Source of the DNA: Turnera subulata
Taxonomy: Eukaryota; Streptophyta; Magnoliopsida; Malpighiales; Passifloraceae
Length of the DNA stretch: 64,000 nucleotides
Assembly: GCA_028386065.3 (NCBI GenBank)
Contig: JAKUCV010003222.1
Coordinates: 51,818 to 115,817 of the forward strand
Direction: 5' to 3'
The stretch's first letter is position 1, and the number at the start of each line of letters is the position of its first letter. Below the pieces are notes generated by a model, which was not told the origin of the DNA, made no database searches, and saw nothing but the letters and a program-made list of their open reading frames with translations. The position numbers and the translations under genes were made by a program. Shown here piece after piece: positions 46,801-57,553 of the stretch.

Positions 46801-47301
46801 GGCACAAAGTTTCATTAAAATCACCCACCATCAACCAGGGCGATGGAAACAAGGTCTTGCTGGCATAAATCTCAGTCCACATACTCATCCTCTCCTTTTT
46901 GGGGTATAAACACAACAAATATTAAAAGTATGTTGGAAGTGTAACATTTTTCCTTCTGCGATCACCCAGCGCGCTCCATGCAGTCTTTTAGTACATTGAA
47001 ATTCATCATCATCCCACATGAAAACTAGACCACTAGCTGCCCTAACTGAACTCACAGACATAAAGTCCAGGTTAGGCGGAGACCAGATCATGCGACACCA
47101 CCTTTCATCCACGACATTAGACTTTTTTTCGCTTAGAAAAATAAAGGAAGGCGAGTGTTTATGAATAAGAGATCGCACATGCATAAGTTTTGACCCATAA
47201 ACTCCTCCTCTAGTATTCCATGAGAGCAGACTAAACATGTTCTCTTGAGCGACCCCATTCACTAGCTTCCTTCTAAACCAACTCTTGAGCCATAGACACA
47301 A
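43889..47301 (-). pseudogene. LINE ORF2: endonuclease, reverse transcriptase, zf-RVT
   Basis: The endonuclease shows LLSWNTRGG, FLSEKK, MVGDFNE and GPSDHWPL, giving the Asn, Glu, Asp and His catalytic set across three frames. Reverse transcriptase follows (46099-45036) with SKAPGPDGFSFDFYK, FRPITLI, QSGFIAGRNI, KGLKQGDPLSPLL and the catalytic box FAEDTLLF, where the first Asp of the usual FADD is Glu (codon 45204-45206). The zf-RVT part (about 44350-43889) contains LATREALLRR, a CALCEHGLEDTHHLFLQC-type Cys/His set and ends KLCCW. Frames change near 46910, 46660, 46095, 45530, 45060 and 44300. An 18-G run lies at 44077-44094. Not functional now. Confidence 0.85.
44077..44094 (+). repeat. Run of 18 G
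   Basis: An uninterrupted G18 tract lies inside the zf-RVT coding region of the LINE (C18 on its sense strand). Neighbouring frames do not require it, so it is either an expansion or an assembly artefact. Confidence 0.9.
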
Positions 47302-47440
47302 GCGCTTGTGGTGAACCAGAAACCTCCCAAACTAACGCATCTCCCACATTTATTGTCTCTCTGGCTTCCTGCTCTGCAAAGGAAACACAGTTTGCACCCA
47401 TAATAATTGGCGTCCTCATTAGTGAAAGAGTTAGAGGTGG

Positions 47441-49205
47441 TCAGGCTACCTGTCTTCTTTTTCCTCTTAACTTTCTCGGCCGACTTACTCTTCCTGATTT
47501 AATTGCCCAATCTAGCCGACGCTTATGAACATCAGTAGACACAGAGTCCTCGTTAGACACTGAAACATCCGTATTGTACCCTGTCTGATCAGAGTGGATG
47601 CCTCTTGTCTTAGGGCTCAAGGTAGGGCTGTGTACAACTAGGCCCTTGCTTGCGCTGGGCCCATCTGTTTCTGCTTCAACCTCATCCTCCCCGACCAGTG
47701 GATCAAAAGATTTGAATGTGGGTATACAATTTGAATTTGAACCTGATTCTGCATCCCTTATCAATCCTAATTGCGCGTTACCCTGTTTGATTTTCCCATG
47801 ATTATTGCGTACTGCCAATAATTAAGAGGAATTAAGGGCAGTAATTCTTTCCATTGTGGGCATTCAGCCTCACTCACAACGCCAATCACGGAAGTCCTGA
47901 TAATTGGCATTAATTGAAACGAGTCCGACACCGCTTCAGGGAACTCCTTCTGTCTAGATGCCGATCCTTCGCCGCCAGCTCCTCCACCATCATCTCCTCC
48001 GGTAAAACATCGTCATCAGACTCCGTTTCCTCTACAACTGGATGTGTCCGAAGCTGCGACTCCAGTCGAGACCCATATTCCACCATTGCTGTCTCATAAT
48101 TTTTCTCTGACAACTTCACACCTAAGGTTTTGTTAATGAAAGTGCCATGTGTAGTCTGTACTTCATTACGCGCCTCCTCCAATCTCGTCCTCTTCTCAGT
48201 ACAGGAGTCAACTCGAATCAACCTTCCAAACTGCGATCCCAACAGAACAAAAAATCGTGACACCATGCCTACAACGGAAGCCCCCTAACCGATAACCAGC
48301 ACCGTCGACTTTCCGCCCGCACTCCATTACACCATGGCATAAAAGAGTCAAACCATAAACTCACCCAGCCTGGAGGCACTTGAATGAACCGTTGCATAGA
48401 ATCCTTTGAAGGGAAGCATGCAAGGAAACTGTTCCCACCCAAATCTGAGACCTCCACTTCATCATAACCATGCAGAGCCCATACATGATGCACATAATCC
48501 ATCTCCTTGGGGTCTTTAATTATACCTACAGCACACCGTGAGAGCCACGATAGAGTCGCAGAGGTAGGGATAAACGTAGTACCTAGCAGGTCAGCCGCGT
48601 CAGTCAGGTTATATATTTTCATCTGTCATACCCTGTTTTTGAGATTGTGTCATCGTTGCTGCATAGGTTTTAGTGGGAATAACCAAGCCCCTTGCAGTAG
48701 GAGTAGGATCTCTTCTGACAGGCAGTTGCCATTGTCGAGCTCTTGTTCTCTCATGCGCTACATTCGCCCGAATAGGGCCCGCTTCCACATTAATCCTATT
48801 GACATCAGACAACAGTTGTTTGATGTCCCTAACACCACGAAAGCGAACAAAGCAAAACCATTGTCCTCGTCGCGTCCTCTTCATAGGGATACACACATCC
48901 ATGACCTCAACATATTTGGACATGGTACGGTAGGTGACTGTGGGCGACCAATCCGTTGGTATGTTTTCTACGTACATGCTAATCGCTTGGCCGTTGACTA
49001 TGGCATTCTCGACCTGTTTTGGGGACCACTTGGAGAAGAAGGGTATTTGTGTCTGTGGTTGGTAGGTGTGTTGAGGTAAAGGGTTTATTGGTGTCTGGGT
49101 GTTTGGAGAATCGATGTTTGTCGTTGATGATGACGGGTGGGTCGGTGGTGGCGTTGATATGGGTAGCCGGGCGCGGTGGTTATTGTGGCGGAGGTGTGGG
49201 GACAT
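47441..49205 (-). pseudogene. LINE ORF1 with RNA-recognition motif and DUF4283-like domain
   Basis: From 49205 the protein opens with a Pro/Thr/Ser-rich segment, then SKWSPKQVENAI and an RRM (AISMYVENIP, WFCFVRFRG, GPIRANVAHE). A second block (48622-48269: LSWLSRCAVGIIK, VSDLGGNSFLACF, RCWLSVRGLPL) resembles DUF4283-type gag domains. A basic C-terminal region (47818-47441) ends KLRGKRRQVA. Frames shift near 48615, 48268 and 47900. RRM-bearing ORF1 is known from plant L1 families of the BNR kind; it binds element RNA. Confidence 0.8.
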
Positions 49206-49245
49206 GGGGGACGTGGTGAGAGGGGGAATGGTAAAGAATCAAGTC

Positions 49246-49589
49246 GTAGTATTAAAAAAATACATATACACTATAGTCTATAGCTATCCGGCTTGCTACA
49301 TATTGATCTCCACTCAAACCCCCCTTACGATTTATCTTCTTTGATCATTCATGCTGAGAGTATATTATCTTGATCAGGTCACATATGTAAACCATTTTTG
49401 GTGTAGATTAAGATGTCGGCTTTGTGTTACCATTCCATTTTTCGGATGGTTGCGGGGATGCTTTTTTTTTTGTAATGGCTAGACTGATAGTTCGATAATT
49501 GTTTTTTGTAAGTAAAAGTGTCAAGTGTCATGACTGATACCTATAAACTTTGTTTCATCAATAAAGGATTGTTATTCATAAAAAAAAAA
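49246..49589. other. Unassigned sequence ending in an A-run
   Basis: No coding frame is supported. It ends with an AATAAAGG polyadenylation-like signal at about 49560 and ten A at about 49580-49589, which would fit the 3' end of a short retrotransposed sequence on the plus strand. No target duplication was found. Confidence 0.3.
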
Positions 49590-50306
49590 CCCCCTCTGAC
49601 ATCAAAGAATCAATAAATACCCCGTCACTTCTCTAAATGGAGCCGGAGTTTCATACAAAATGCAATGAACAACAACCAAGCTATCAACTTCTATGTGGAG
49701 AATTTACCCCAAATGGAGCCGGAGTTTCATACAAAATGCAATGAACAACAACCAAGCTATCAACTTCTATGTGGAGAATTTACCCCAGAGGTGGGTACCA
49801 GTGGATTTGCATATGGTTACGAGTAGAATTGGTGAGGTGATGAATGCATTCATTCATACCACAGAAGCCTAGTGGGTGTGGAAAAAAGGTTTTGCTTTTT
49901 TTTTTTTTGCTTCAAGAAAAATAGGGATATTCAATCTCTTCTCCAAACAATCAACTAGATGTACAGGATAGGTGTTAGCATCTCTGCTAAAGTGGCAAGC
50001 TAGAGCGCGTCTGGTTGTAAGGATGACTGATGGAGAAAGTAGAAGTAGTAGGCCTAGGGTTTCTCAGGGGATGAGGATACTCCGGCCTTCATGTACCGAT
50101 GATAGGTCTTTTTCTTGAGGTTGATGGATCACAACCTGAGGTCGTACCACCTCAACTTGTATAAGCCCTACTATGATTTTGTTCCAAAAGATGGTGCACC
50201 TGAATGGCTTGACTGTTGCGCAGTGGGTGTGCTAAGGTCTCCTATACCCTTTAATTGGTTGGATGATTTATTCTCACCAAAGGGTCTCCGATTATTGGTA
50301 TCATAC
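49590..50306 (+). pseudogene. Second RRM-type LINE ORF1 fragment, plus strand
   Basis: Plus-strand frames give SKWSRSFIQNAM and AINFYVENLP, matching SKWSPKQVENAI and AISMYVENIP of the minus-strand LINE, then NRDIQSLLQTIN against VRDIKQLLSDVN. Further on, EWLDCCAVGVLRSP (50199-50240) matches LSWLSRCAVGIIKDP. It is therefore a diverged relative lying back to back with the first. A 76-bp duplication, stops and frameshifts break it. The solo LTR at 50307 interrupts it, and about 30 more codons can be read after 51834. Confidence 0.7.
49635..49786 (+). repeat. Perfect 76-bp tandem duplication
   Basis: 49635-49710 and 49711-49786 are identical base for base. Because 76 is not a multiple of three, the duplication shifts the LINE ORF1 frame. 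Perfect identity implies it is recent compared with the decayed LINE around it. Confidence 0.95.
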
Positions 50307-51833
50307 TGTTAGCAATATGTCCAAAAGCCAATCAATGGATGATTGTAGTCATGTATATACATTATGGTTATTCCAATAAATATGATTATGAGATAAGCGC
50401 TTGCACATATTTATAACCCTAGAATATTTTGTATTCTAAAATGTCCCTAGTCGATTATTATTATGGATGGGTTGTAATAATAAATTAAGACTAGCGTATG
50501 TTAAGAATTGTATGAGATACGAATTCTACATACGGGTACAAGTTAGAGAACTTGTGGACTGGACCGACCCACATAAGAACCCTACATGGAACGTTATATG
50601 ATTGTCATTAGTGGTTCTTATATGTATTGTCCTTAGACCTGAGATCATCAAGGTTCCCATCATGTGAGTCATATACTTTGATATTATTCCTAGTCATCCG
50701 TAACTGGGTAGACTTAAGGGTAATCATTGGGTATATGATAAATGTGTAGTGGGTTTTGATTGATCAAGATGGGATTCGTCCGACCCATATAATGGGTATA
50801 TTATCAGATGGGCTTCTTGATAGAGTTGAACTGTTAAATGCATGGCCATGCTCGGATTATATGATATGGTGATATCATGAGTGTCCGTTTTACACAGTTT
50901 ACTCTGGGATCAAGAAACTAAGAATAAACTTATACGAGATTGACGTTTTCCATGTCTCGGTTTAATCTTGATAATGGATGAAAGGACGATGACATGTTCC
51001 GAGGCATTTAGAATCAGTATTGATCTTGTCGTTCGGGTAGCAATAATGTGTTGCTAGACGCCGCTCTTTGCTTATAATTGTAAAATGAGATTTTACAATT
51101 ATTCACGAACGTTACAAGTGCCTACAGGGTCACACACATAGAACCGTTGATTCGAACAGGTGGTTGAACCATGGTTGGACCGTGGTAGAACCGGTTTATG
51201 GTTGGACTGTGGTTGAACCAGGGTCGTTTTGGTTCACTAATTATCTGAATTATTGAACCAGGTTTAGTGTTGTGTTGTGTTGATTTGTGATAATGCATTA
51301 GTGGTAGACAAAAGAAGGTGAGTGTCATTATCATGCTACCTTTGGGCCATAGTGTTGGCCATTAGTCTAATTAACTAATGCATTATGTGTAAGTGTGATC
51401 AAGTGTGGAGTGATCAGTTTGTCAGACTTGAGAGCTTTAGGTTAACACTACGCTACACACCAGAAAACTTGAGTAAGACTTGAGTTTATAGACACACACT
51501 CTCTTCTTCTTCTTTGAGAAAGAAGGAAGAACACCAAAACACCACAAGTTCAAGCTCCCGAATTCCGCAGCTAGTACCGCGTCTCGGGAGAGCTCAGGTT
51601 GGAGTTCGTGTGACGGTTTCCGGCTAGTCATCACGGTTCGTGTGGATACCGTAGAGGAGCAGGATATTCTTCCAGCTCTAGCTGATTCGGTTCTTCAGTT
51701 AGGTGAAAGATCGTAACCGTTTCAGGTATGATCAATTTTGTTGTTCAGTTTGGTTGCTTCACTTGGATCCTCCAAGGTTTCCGGGTCTTTCCGCTGCACT
51801 TGATTGTCAAGTTTGCATGCCCGAACACTTACA
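50307..51833. mobile_element. Solo LTR, family TGTTAG, inside the plus-strand LINE
   Basis: This 1527-bp LTR starts TGTTAGCAATATGTCC and ends CACTTACA, with perfect CATAC duplications at 50302-50306 and 51834-51838. It matches 13138-14690 and 62818 onward. The GGTTGGACC minisatellite lies at about 51158-51228. Confidence 0.9.
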
Positions 51834-53483
51834 CATACCGCTCGGAAGTGTATCTTTTCTGTTTAAATTCCGTTCCCCGTACATTAAACTATTATAATAT
51901 GTCACAAAAAATCTAGTAAAATCATATTTAATCCTCTTGTACTACCAAATCACTATTTATAGCAACAAATTAAACAAATACACTAACAGTAGCAGCATGT
52001 CAACAGCGAATGCATGTTAAAATGCACAATCACACACATGCATCATATGTATATCAACTTCAGCAATACAAATGCTTCCATTATACTGCCACAAAATTGT
52101 GCGTTGAGCCACTCCTCATAACTCTTGATTAGGCTAAGTCAATTTTGATTCTGGGCTCAATTATCCAAAACCACTCAAAACCTGTGTTACAAAAATGTCA
52201 ATTTCTTTCCCAATCTACCACATTCCAACCAATTGAGGTACTCAGTTATCCAATTTCCACTCAATTCACCCAAAGTCAAAATTGGAGCACTATTCACTCG
52301 ATTTGGCGTGTGCTGAAGGCTGAGGTGGACGCGCCACGTGGCTGCCCGCGCCCGGTTGGCGCCCTTGATTGAGGTGGACCAGTAAGAAGATGACATGTGG
52401 CATGTGGGGGGGTCTCAAATTAAAATATATTTTTAAAGTGTGAGATGAATGTTTTTTATAGTAAAAAAATCAAAGTAAATCATTTTATCTCATTATTTTA
52501 ATATCCAAAAAAAATAAAAAACTAAATAAATTATTATATTAATTAACCTAACCAATCATATTATTTTAATGTAATTAATTTAATATCCAAGTAAACTAAT
52601 ACATTTGACTGAAAATATTATTTATCTCCATATTTTTTAAATATATTCAACAATTTTTTATAACTTATTTTGAATTTTTTTAACAGGATTATTTTAAAAA
52701 AGATGAGAATGAAATAATTTTGTATAGTTACTAACTAAACACATTATAACCGCAATGTATATGATAATAATTTTTTTGGTACATGTATATGATAGTAATT
52801 ACTCAAACTATAACTTAATTCCTACTCTTTTTTATTGAAAAATCTGGACAAAGATAATAAACAAAAATTTCTTATTTCCTTTCCCATTTATCCATTTCCA
52901 TATCTCACACATTAAACCTTCAAAACAATAAGGAAATCGCTACTAAGGAATTTGAAATGGATCCTAAACAACAACAAAAGCACTGTTTAAAAAGGAAAAA
53001 AATACAACAACAAAAGCAGTAGCAGGAGGAAGAACATAAGAACCCTATCGATTAAGCAAGTCCTCCAGTAGGGGAAGCCCTGCAAAGAAATCTACCAAGC
53101 CGGATCTTGTGCACCCAACGAAACCTCTAAGCCGGGGAACGGCGAAATGAAGCCGTATTCAACTACTTTCGACAGCTAAACCACCATGGCCGCCGACGAG
53201 ACGTTGTGAAAAAAGATAATCCCGAACTGGATCTATCGCACTAAGCCGCCGCCGCCTGTTGACCCCACTTGCATCCGCAGCATAACCGGAGGAATCCGAG
53301 AAGAAGTAAGCCGCCGGAAGAGAAGCCGGTGAGATCTAGGGAAACAGAGCCTGAAGAGCCACCGTCACTGCCGTATGGACGAGCACCAGAACGTCCGAAT
53401 CACCTCTCCAGAAAACCACCAATCACCACGACGGGGCTGCCCGAACGGAGAGCGCGTTCGACATGTCGCCGTCGCTGCCGTGG
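51834..53483. other. LINE remnant end, AT-rich spacer, and unassigned GC-richer segment
   Basis: The first 80 bp or so continue the LINE fragment. 51900-53000 is AT-rich with no gene. 53030-53480 is richer in GC, contains many CCGCCG/CCACC codons and one 99-codon ORF (53269-53568), but matches no family I know. It may be LINE 5' sequence or a host gene scrap. Confidence 0.4.
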
Positions 53484-54821
53484 TGATGAGCATGAAATTA
53501 CACACCTTTACAGCATACACTGTAGTCTTTTGGTCTTGCATTTAGCATCAATTCATGCATTTAGGTAGGAAATCGCTTGCTTTTACACCAAATCCTTCTT
53601 TCCTAGCTCTTGTTTACTTTCAGGTGCAAATTAGGTCCTTTTTGGAGTGGATTTTGACGATTTTGGCCCAAAACAGCGAGGCGCTGCTGAATGCCCAGTT
53701 CCAGTTCAAAATGCACCAGCAACAACGCCCAGATCCAACCTGACAGCGGCGCTGCGTCAAAGTCAAGGAGATTTTTATAATTAATTCGGAGACTTGCAGC
53801 CAAAATTCAAGGAGATTTTATTGAAGATCACGTAGACACTCCTTGGAAGGAAAGGAGACCTTTTGCTGCTAGGTTTTGAGAAGAAAACTTATTCCTCAAG
53901 AATTAGAGTTTTAACAAAAGATTTGTTCTCTATAAATAGAAAAGAACAAAAACCGTAAGGGGATCTTGGACTTCTCTACTTTTCTGGAGCAGAGCACACA
54001 GCTTTCAGAGCAGAAGGAGCTTGAAGAATTTGATTGAAGCAAGTCAAGACTTTAGGTTCATAATTTGACAGCATTTCGCTGTCGCTTATTACTTTGTTTG
54101 TTGTTTTTAGTTTCTTCGTGAACTAAATTCCTTAATCTAGGTTTATGAGAAATAGCTACAGTTATGTTTGAGTAATAATTCATGTTTTTGGCTTTTATTA
54201 CTCGTCGTTACCATGATTCGTGTTTGGAGGGCTTAATAGCGCATGCGGCCTGATCACCCTCTTGTGCATCTTAGACGACCTAGCAAAGCACTGAACAGGA
54301 GAAGTTAGGAAATCTAATCATTCTGTACACAACCTCTATCCTAACTGTTGTCGAAAGAGATTTTTAGGGTAGTGGAGGATCCAACACCTAGTACAGCGCC
54401 TACTGCACCTTAGGACAGGCAACAGTAGCGAACAGCAAGTTGTTCGGGACTAGGGTAGGTCTACAATCACAGTGAACAGTTGGTTGTAGAAGATATACGT
54501 TTGGAGCCCTACAAGGTAGACCAATAAATTAGCCAAACCATAGTTTTATTACTTAAACAGCACCCGCTGTAGTGAACCCCGGACAACCTAGGTTCCTTTA
54601 TTACTGCATCTTCCTACCAGTACATGTTGTTTCTTTATTTACTGTTTATTTACTTTAATTTATTCAGTTTATTACCCTCACCCAATCGATACTTTTATTT
54701 GCTTGTTGTTTTATAGCCTAATCGATCGAATGCTCTAAGGACAGTGTTATTTCGCAGTCCCTCTGATTCGACCTTGTTACTACAGCAATGCTGTGCACCT
54801 GCAACCGGTTTTGCACGAACA
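53484..54821 (+). repeat. 5' LTR of element E
   Basis: Probable ends are TGATGAGCATG at 53484 and GCACGAACA at 54821. A TATA box TATAAATAG lies at about 53933. The left end is inferred from TG and from distance, because the matching 3' LTR is outside the window. Confidence 0.65.
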
Positions 54822-54827
54822 AGTTTT

Positions 54828-54845
54828 TGGCGCCGTTGCCGGGGA
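54828..54845 (+). promoter_or_regulatory. Primer-binding site of element E
   Basis: TGGCGCCGTTGCCGGGGA lies six bases after the LTR. It is the standard Athila-lineage site, taken to pair with Asp-tRNA. Confidence 0.85.
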
Positions 54846-54909
54846 CTGCGCTAAATAATACTACGTAGTGTTTAAAATTGATTAGGCTTTCTTTGTTTTC
54901 TGATTTTCT

Positions 54910-56455
54910 TTGTATACTTGTGGCAGGATCGACAGTGCACGCTGTATGCTCTCTAGCAGTGTCTCGATTGGTGTATGCAAATCAGGAGTCAAAAGTCTGA
55001 TCTTGTACACATCCCTGACATTGAAGGCGCTGTTAGGGCGAACCGAAGGCAAGCAAGGCAACAGAAAGCAACAAAGACCACTGATTCAGCGACCATGGGC
55101 CATATCGATCCTCCTAACAATGGCCGGGATGCCGATGGTAATATCATCAGCCCCCCCACGCGGCCAGGATGACCTACCAAGGAACGATGAAGGCAATATC
55201 ATCAATCCTGTAGGCCCGAGGAACCAACAGCGTCAGCATTAGAACGCTGTCGCCCATGATGTTGCCGATCCTTTCGCCAACATCCCCAATCTGCCAATCA
55301 ATCAGCTTATGCAACCTCGCCATACAGCACCTACTGGAGCTATAGCACCATTTAATAATGATCAACCTTATGAGCTCCGAACTAACTTAGTTTAAATGGT
55401 GCAAAACAAGCAGTTTGGAGGATCGACGCTGGAGGACCCTAACCAGCACTTGGAGGACTTTCTGGATATCTGTGCCACCACCAGGATTCAATGGTATTCT
55501 GAAGATGCCAAGAAGCTTCTTCTTTACGAATTTTCTCTCAGGGATGGAGCCAAGAGATGGCTAAAAACTCTACCAGCGAACAACATCACCACCTAGGAAC
55601 AAATGGAAGAAGCATTCTTGAAGAAAATATTTCCCTGATACAAAGATGGATGAGCTTCGTGGGCAAATCTGCAATTTCACGCAGAAATATGATGAAACAG
55701 TGGTGCAAGCATGGGAGAGATTCCAGGATCTGATCCAGCATTGCCCAGCTCATATGGTGTACCCGCCAATGCTGCTAGAGATCTTCTATCGCGCCATGTC
55801 ACCTGAGGATAGGCGCACTCTCAATGCTGCAGCGCCTGAAGGGAAGTTTAAGCATGCACCATATGAGGATGCCAAAAGAATCATGCTTAACCTTGAAGAT
55901 GATGATGAGCCATGCCGCAGTGCAAGGGGAGTGCATCATGTTGACAAGAACACCAATATTGAGGCCCAGCTTGCTGCAATCTCCAATCAACTCAAAGATT
56001 TGACCACCAAGCCAGTGCAGCCTGTAGCTTAGGTACAACCTATTGCCCAATATACCGTATGTGAAATTTGCAGTGGCCCTCACTCTTTCCTTGAGTGTTT
56101 TGAGAACAATTCCGAGGGGGCAAATTTCATAGATCGCCGCCCAAATCAGTCAAACAATAACTACAACCAGGGGTATAACCAGGACTGGCATTCAAACCCC
56201 AACCAGAACTACAGTCAGGGGTACCAGCATTAGGGACAGCAGCAGCAGTGGCAAGGTGGACAGCAAGGAGGGTACTCAGAATTAACCCAGATGATGAAGC
56301 AGCTGCTTGAAGGTCAGAATAGGATGGACAAAGAGCTAAATCAGTTGAAGGCATACATCAAGATGCTGAAGAATCAAGTTACGCAATTTGCCAAGCAACA
56401 ACAGCAGCCGCAGGGGAGGCTACCAGAGCAACCGGAGGAAAATCCAAAATAGTAG
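54910..56455 (+). pseudogene. Gag of element E
   Basis: An N-terminal basic stretch (RANRRQARQQKATK) is followed by the capsid-like part: EDPNQHLEDFLDIC, LRDGAKRWLKTLP, QAWERFQDLIQHCP and MLLEIFYRAM. A short zinc knuckle CEICSGPHSFLEC lies near 56070, and a Gln/Asn-rich tail extends to about 56450. Stops occur at 55394, 55595, 55637, 56030 and 56233, with a frame change near 55640. It corresponds to the Athila gag fold, which assembles particles in the cytoplasm. Confidence 0.8.
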
Positions 56456-56464
56456 TGTCAGGCT

Positions 56465-57439
56465 GTGATTTTAAGGAATGGAAAAAAGCTTCCAAATCCT
56501 GTTCCTACGCCAACTAAGGTGTCCCAACCAGAACTCGAGGAGAAACAGGATACAGTAGTTGAACCAGTGATACTGCAGGATGCCGTGCCAAAGAGGACAC
56601 CACTGCCAGTGCCATTCCAGCCCCCGCTGCCATATCCACAGGTGTATAAAAAGAGCAGGCTTGAGGACCATTATCGTAAGTTTGTGGACATGCTCAGTGG
56701 CATTAGATTGGAGATTCCCTTCACCACTGTTCTGGATCAAATGCCCACCTATGCTAAATTTTTGAAAGAGATTCTTACAAACAAGCGCACTAGTGAAAAG
56801 CAAACGGTGGCGCTGACAGCAAACTGCAGTGCCGTGCTGCAGCATCAGATTCACATCCCCAAGTTGGGTGACCCAGGAAGTATTTCCATACCTTGTGAAT
56901 TTGGTACCCAGAACTTTAATCGAGCTTTATATGATTTTGGGGCTAGAGTGAGTCTGATGCCCTTATTAGCAGCCCAGCAGCTGGACTTTGAAGAAATCAA
57001 ACCTACCCGCATGGTGCTGCAGCTCGCTGACCGATCCGCAAAATATCCAGTAGGGGTCCTTGAAGATGTCCCAGTCAAGGTGGGAAAGTTCTATATTCCC
57101 TATGATTTTGTCATCATGGACATGAAGCTCGATGACTAGACCCCCATCATCCTTGACCGACATTTCCTTGCTACAGCGAGCGTGCTCCTTGATGCTCGAG
57201 ATGGGAGTGTGAAATTACGCGTTGGGGAGGAGACATTGGAGTTCAATGTACAGAAAGCTCTAAAGTCTGAAGTCCCCTCTAATTCCTGCTACATGGTCCG
57301 GATCCTGGAGGATGATCTAGAAGATATTATCACGGAGACAGCGCCAGCTGTGCATTCTGACGACATGCTGTTGGTTTGTTTGGCGACAAGTGCAGCGCCA
57401 GAAAATGAAGACCTTGTTGTGGGAGATGTAGCACATTAG
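56465..57439 (+). pseudogene. Protease of element E
   Basis: After ILRNGKKLPNPVP and a Pro-rich linker, the active-site segment reads LYDFGARVSLMP, where Athila proteases normally have D-L-G-A-S. VLQLADRSAKYPVGVLED follows, and ILDRHFLAT replaces the usual ILGRPFLAT-type block. A TAG at 57137-57139 and a stop at 57437 break the frame. Similarity to element C's protease (LQLADRS, KYPVG) is clear. Confidence 0.8.
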
Positions 57440-57553
57440 TTATCTATTGCCCCTATTCTGCATCCTTCCCAGCAGGTGTTTGAGGTACTCTAGTGCGACA
57501 CTGGCACAAAAAAAGCTGCAGCGGACGCTGTACCTCAACCCGCCGTACCAAAG

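Larger units (their letters stand above)
43889..49245 (-). mobile_element. L1-type LINE with RRM-containing ORF1, split by element B
   Basis: Two ORFs in LINE order are read on the minus strand. ORF1 (49205-47441) has an RNA-recognition motif. ORF2 (47301-43889, continuing at 10822-10762) has endonuclease, reverse transcriptase and zf-RVT domains. Several frameshifts and stops show it is old. The 5' limit near 49245 is approximate. No poly(A) tail could be identified left of 10762. Confidence 0.85.
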
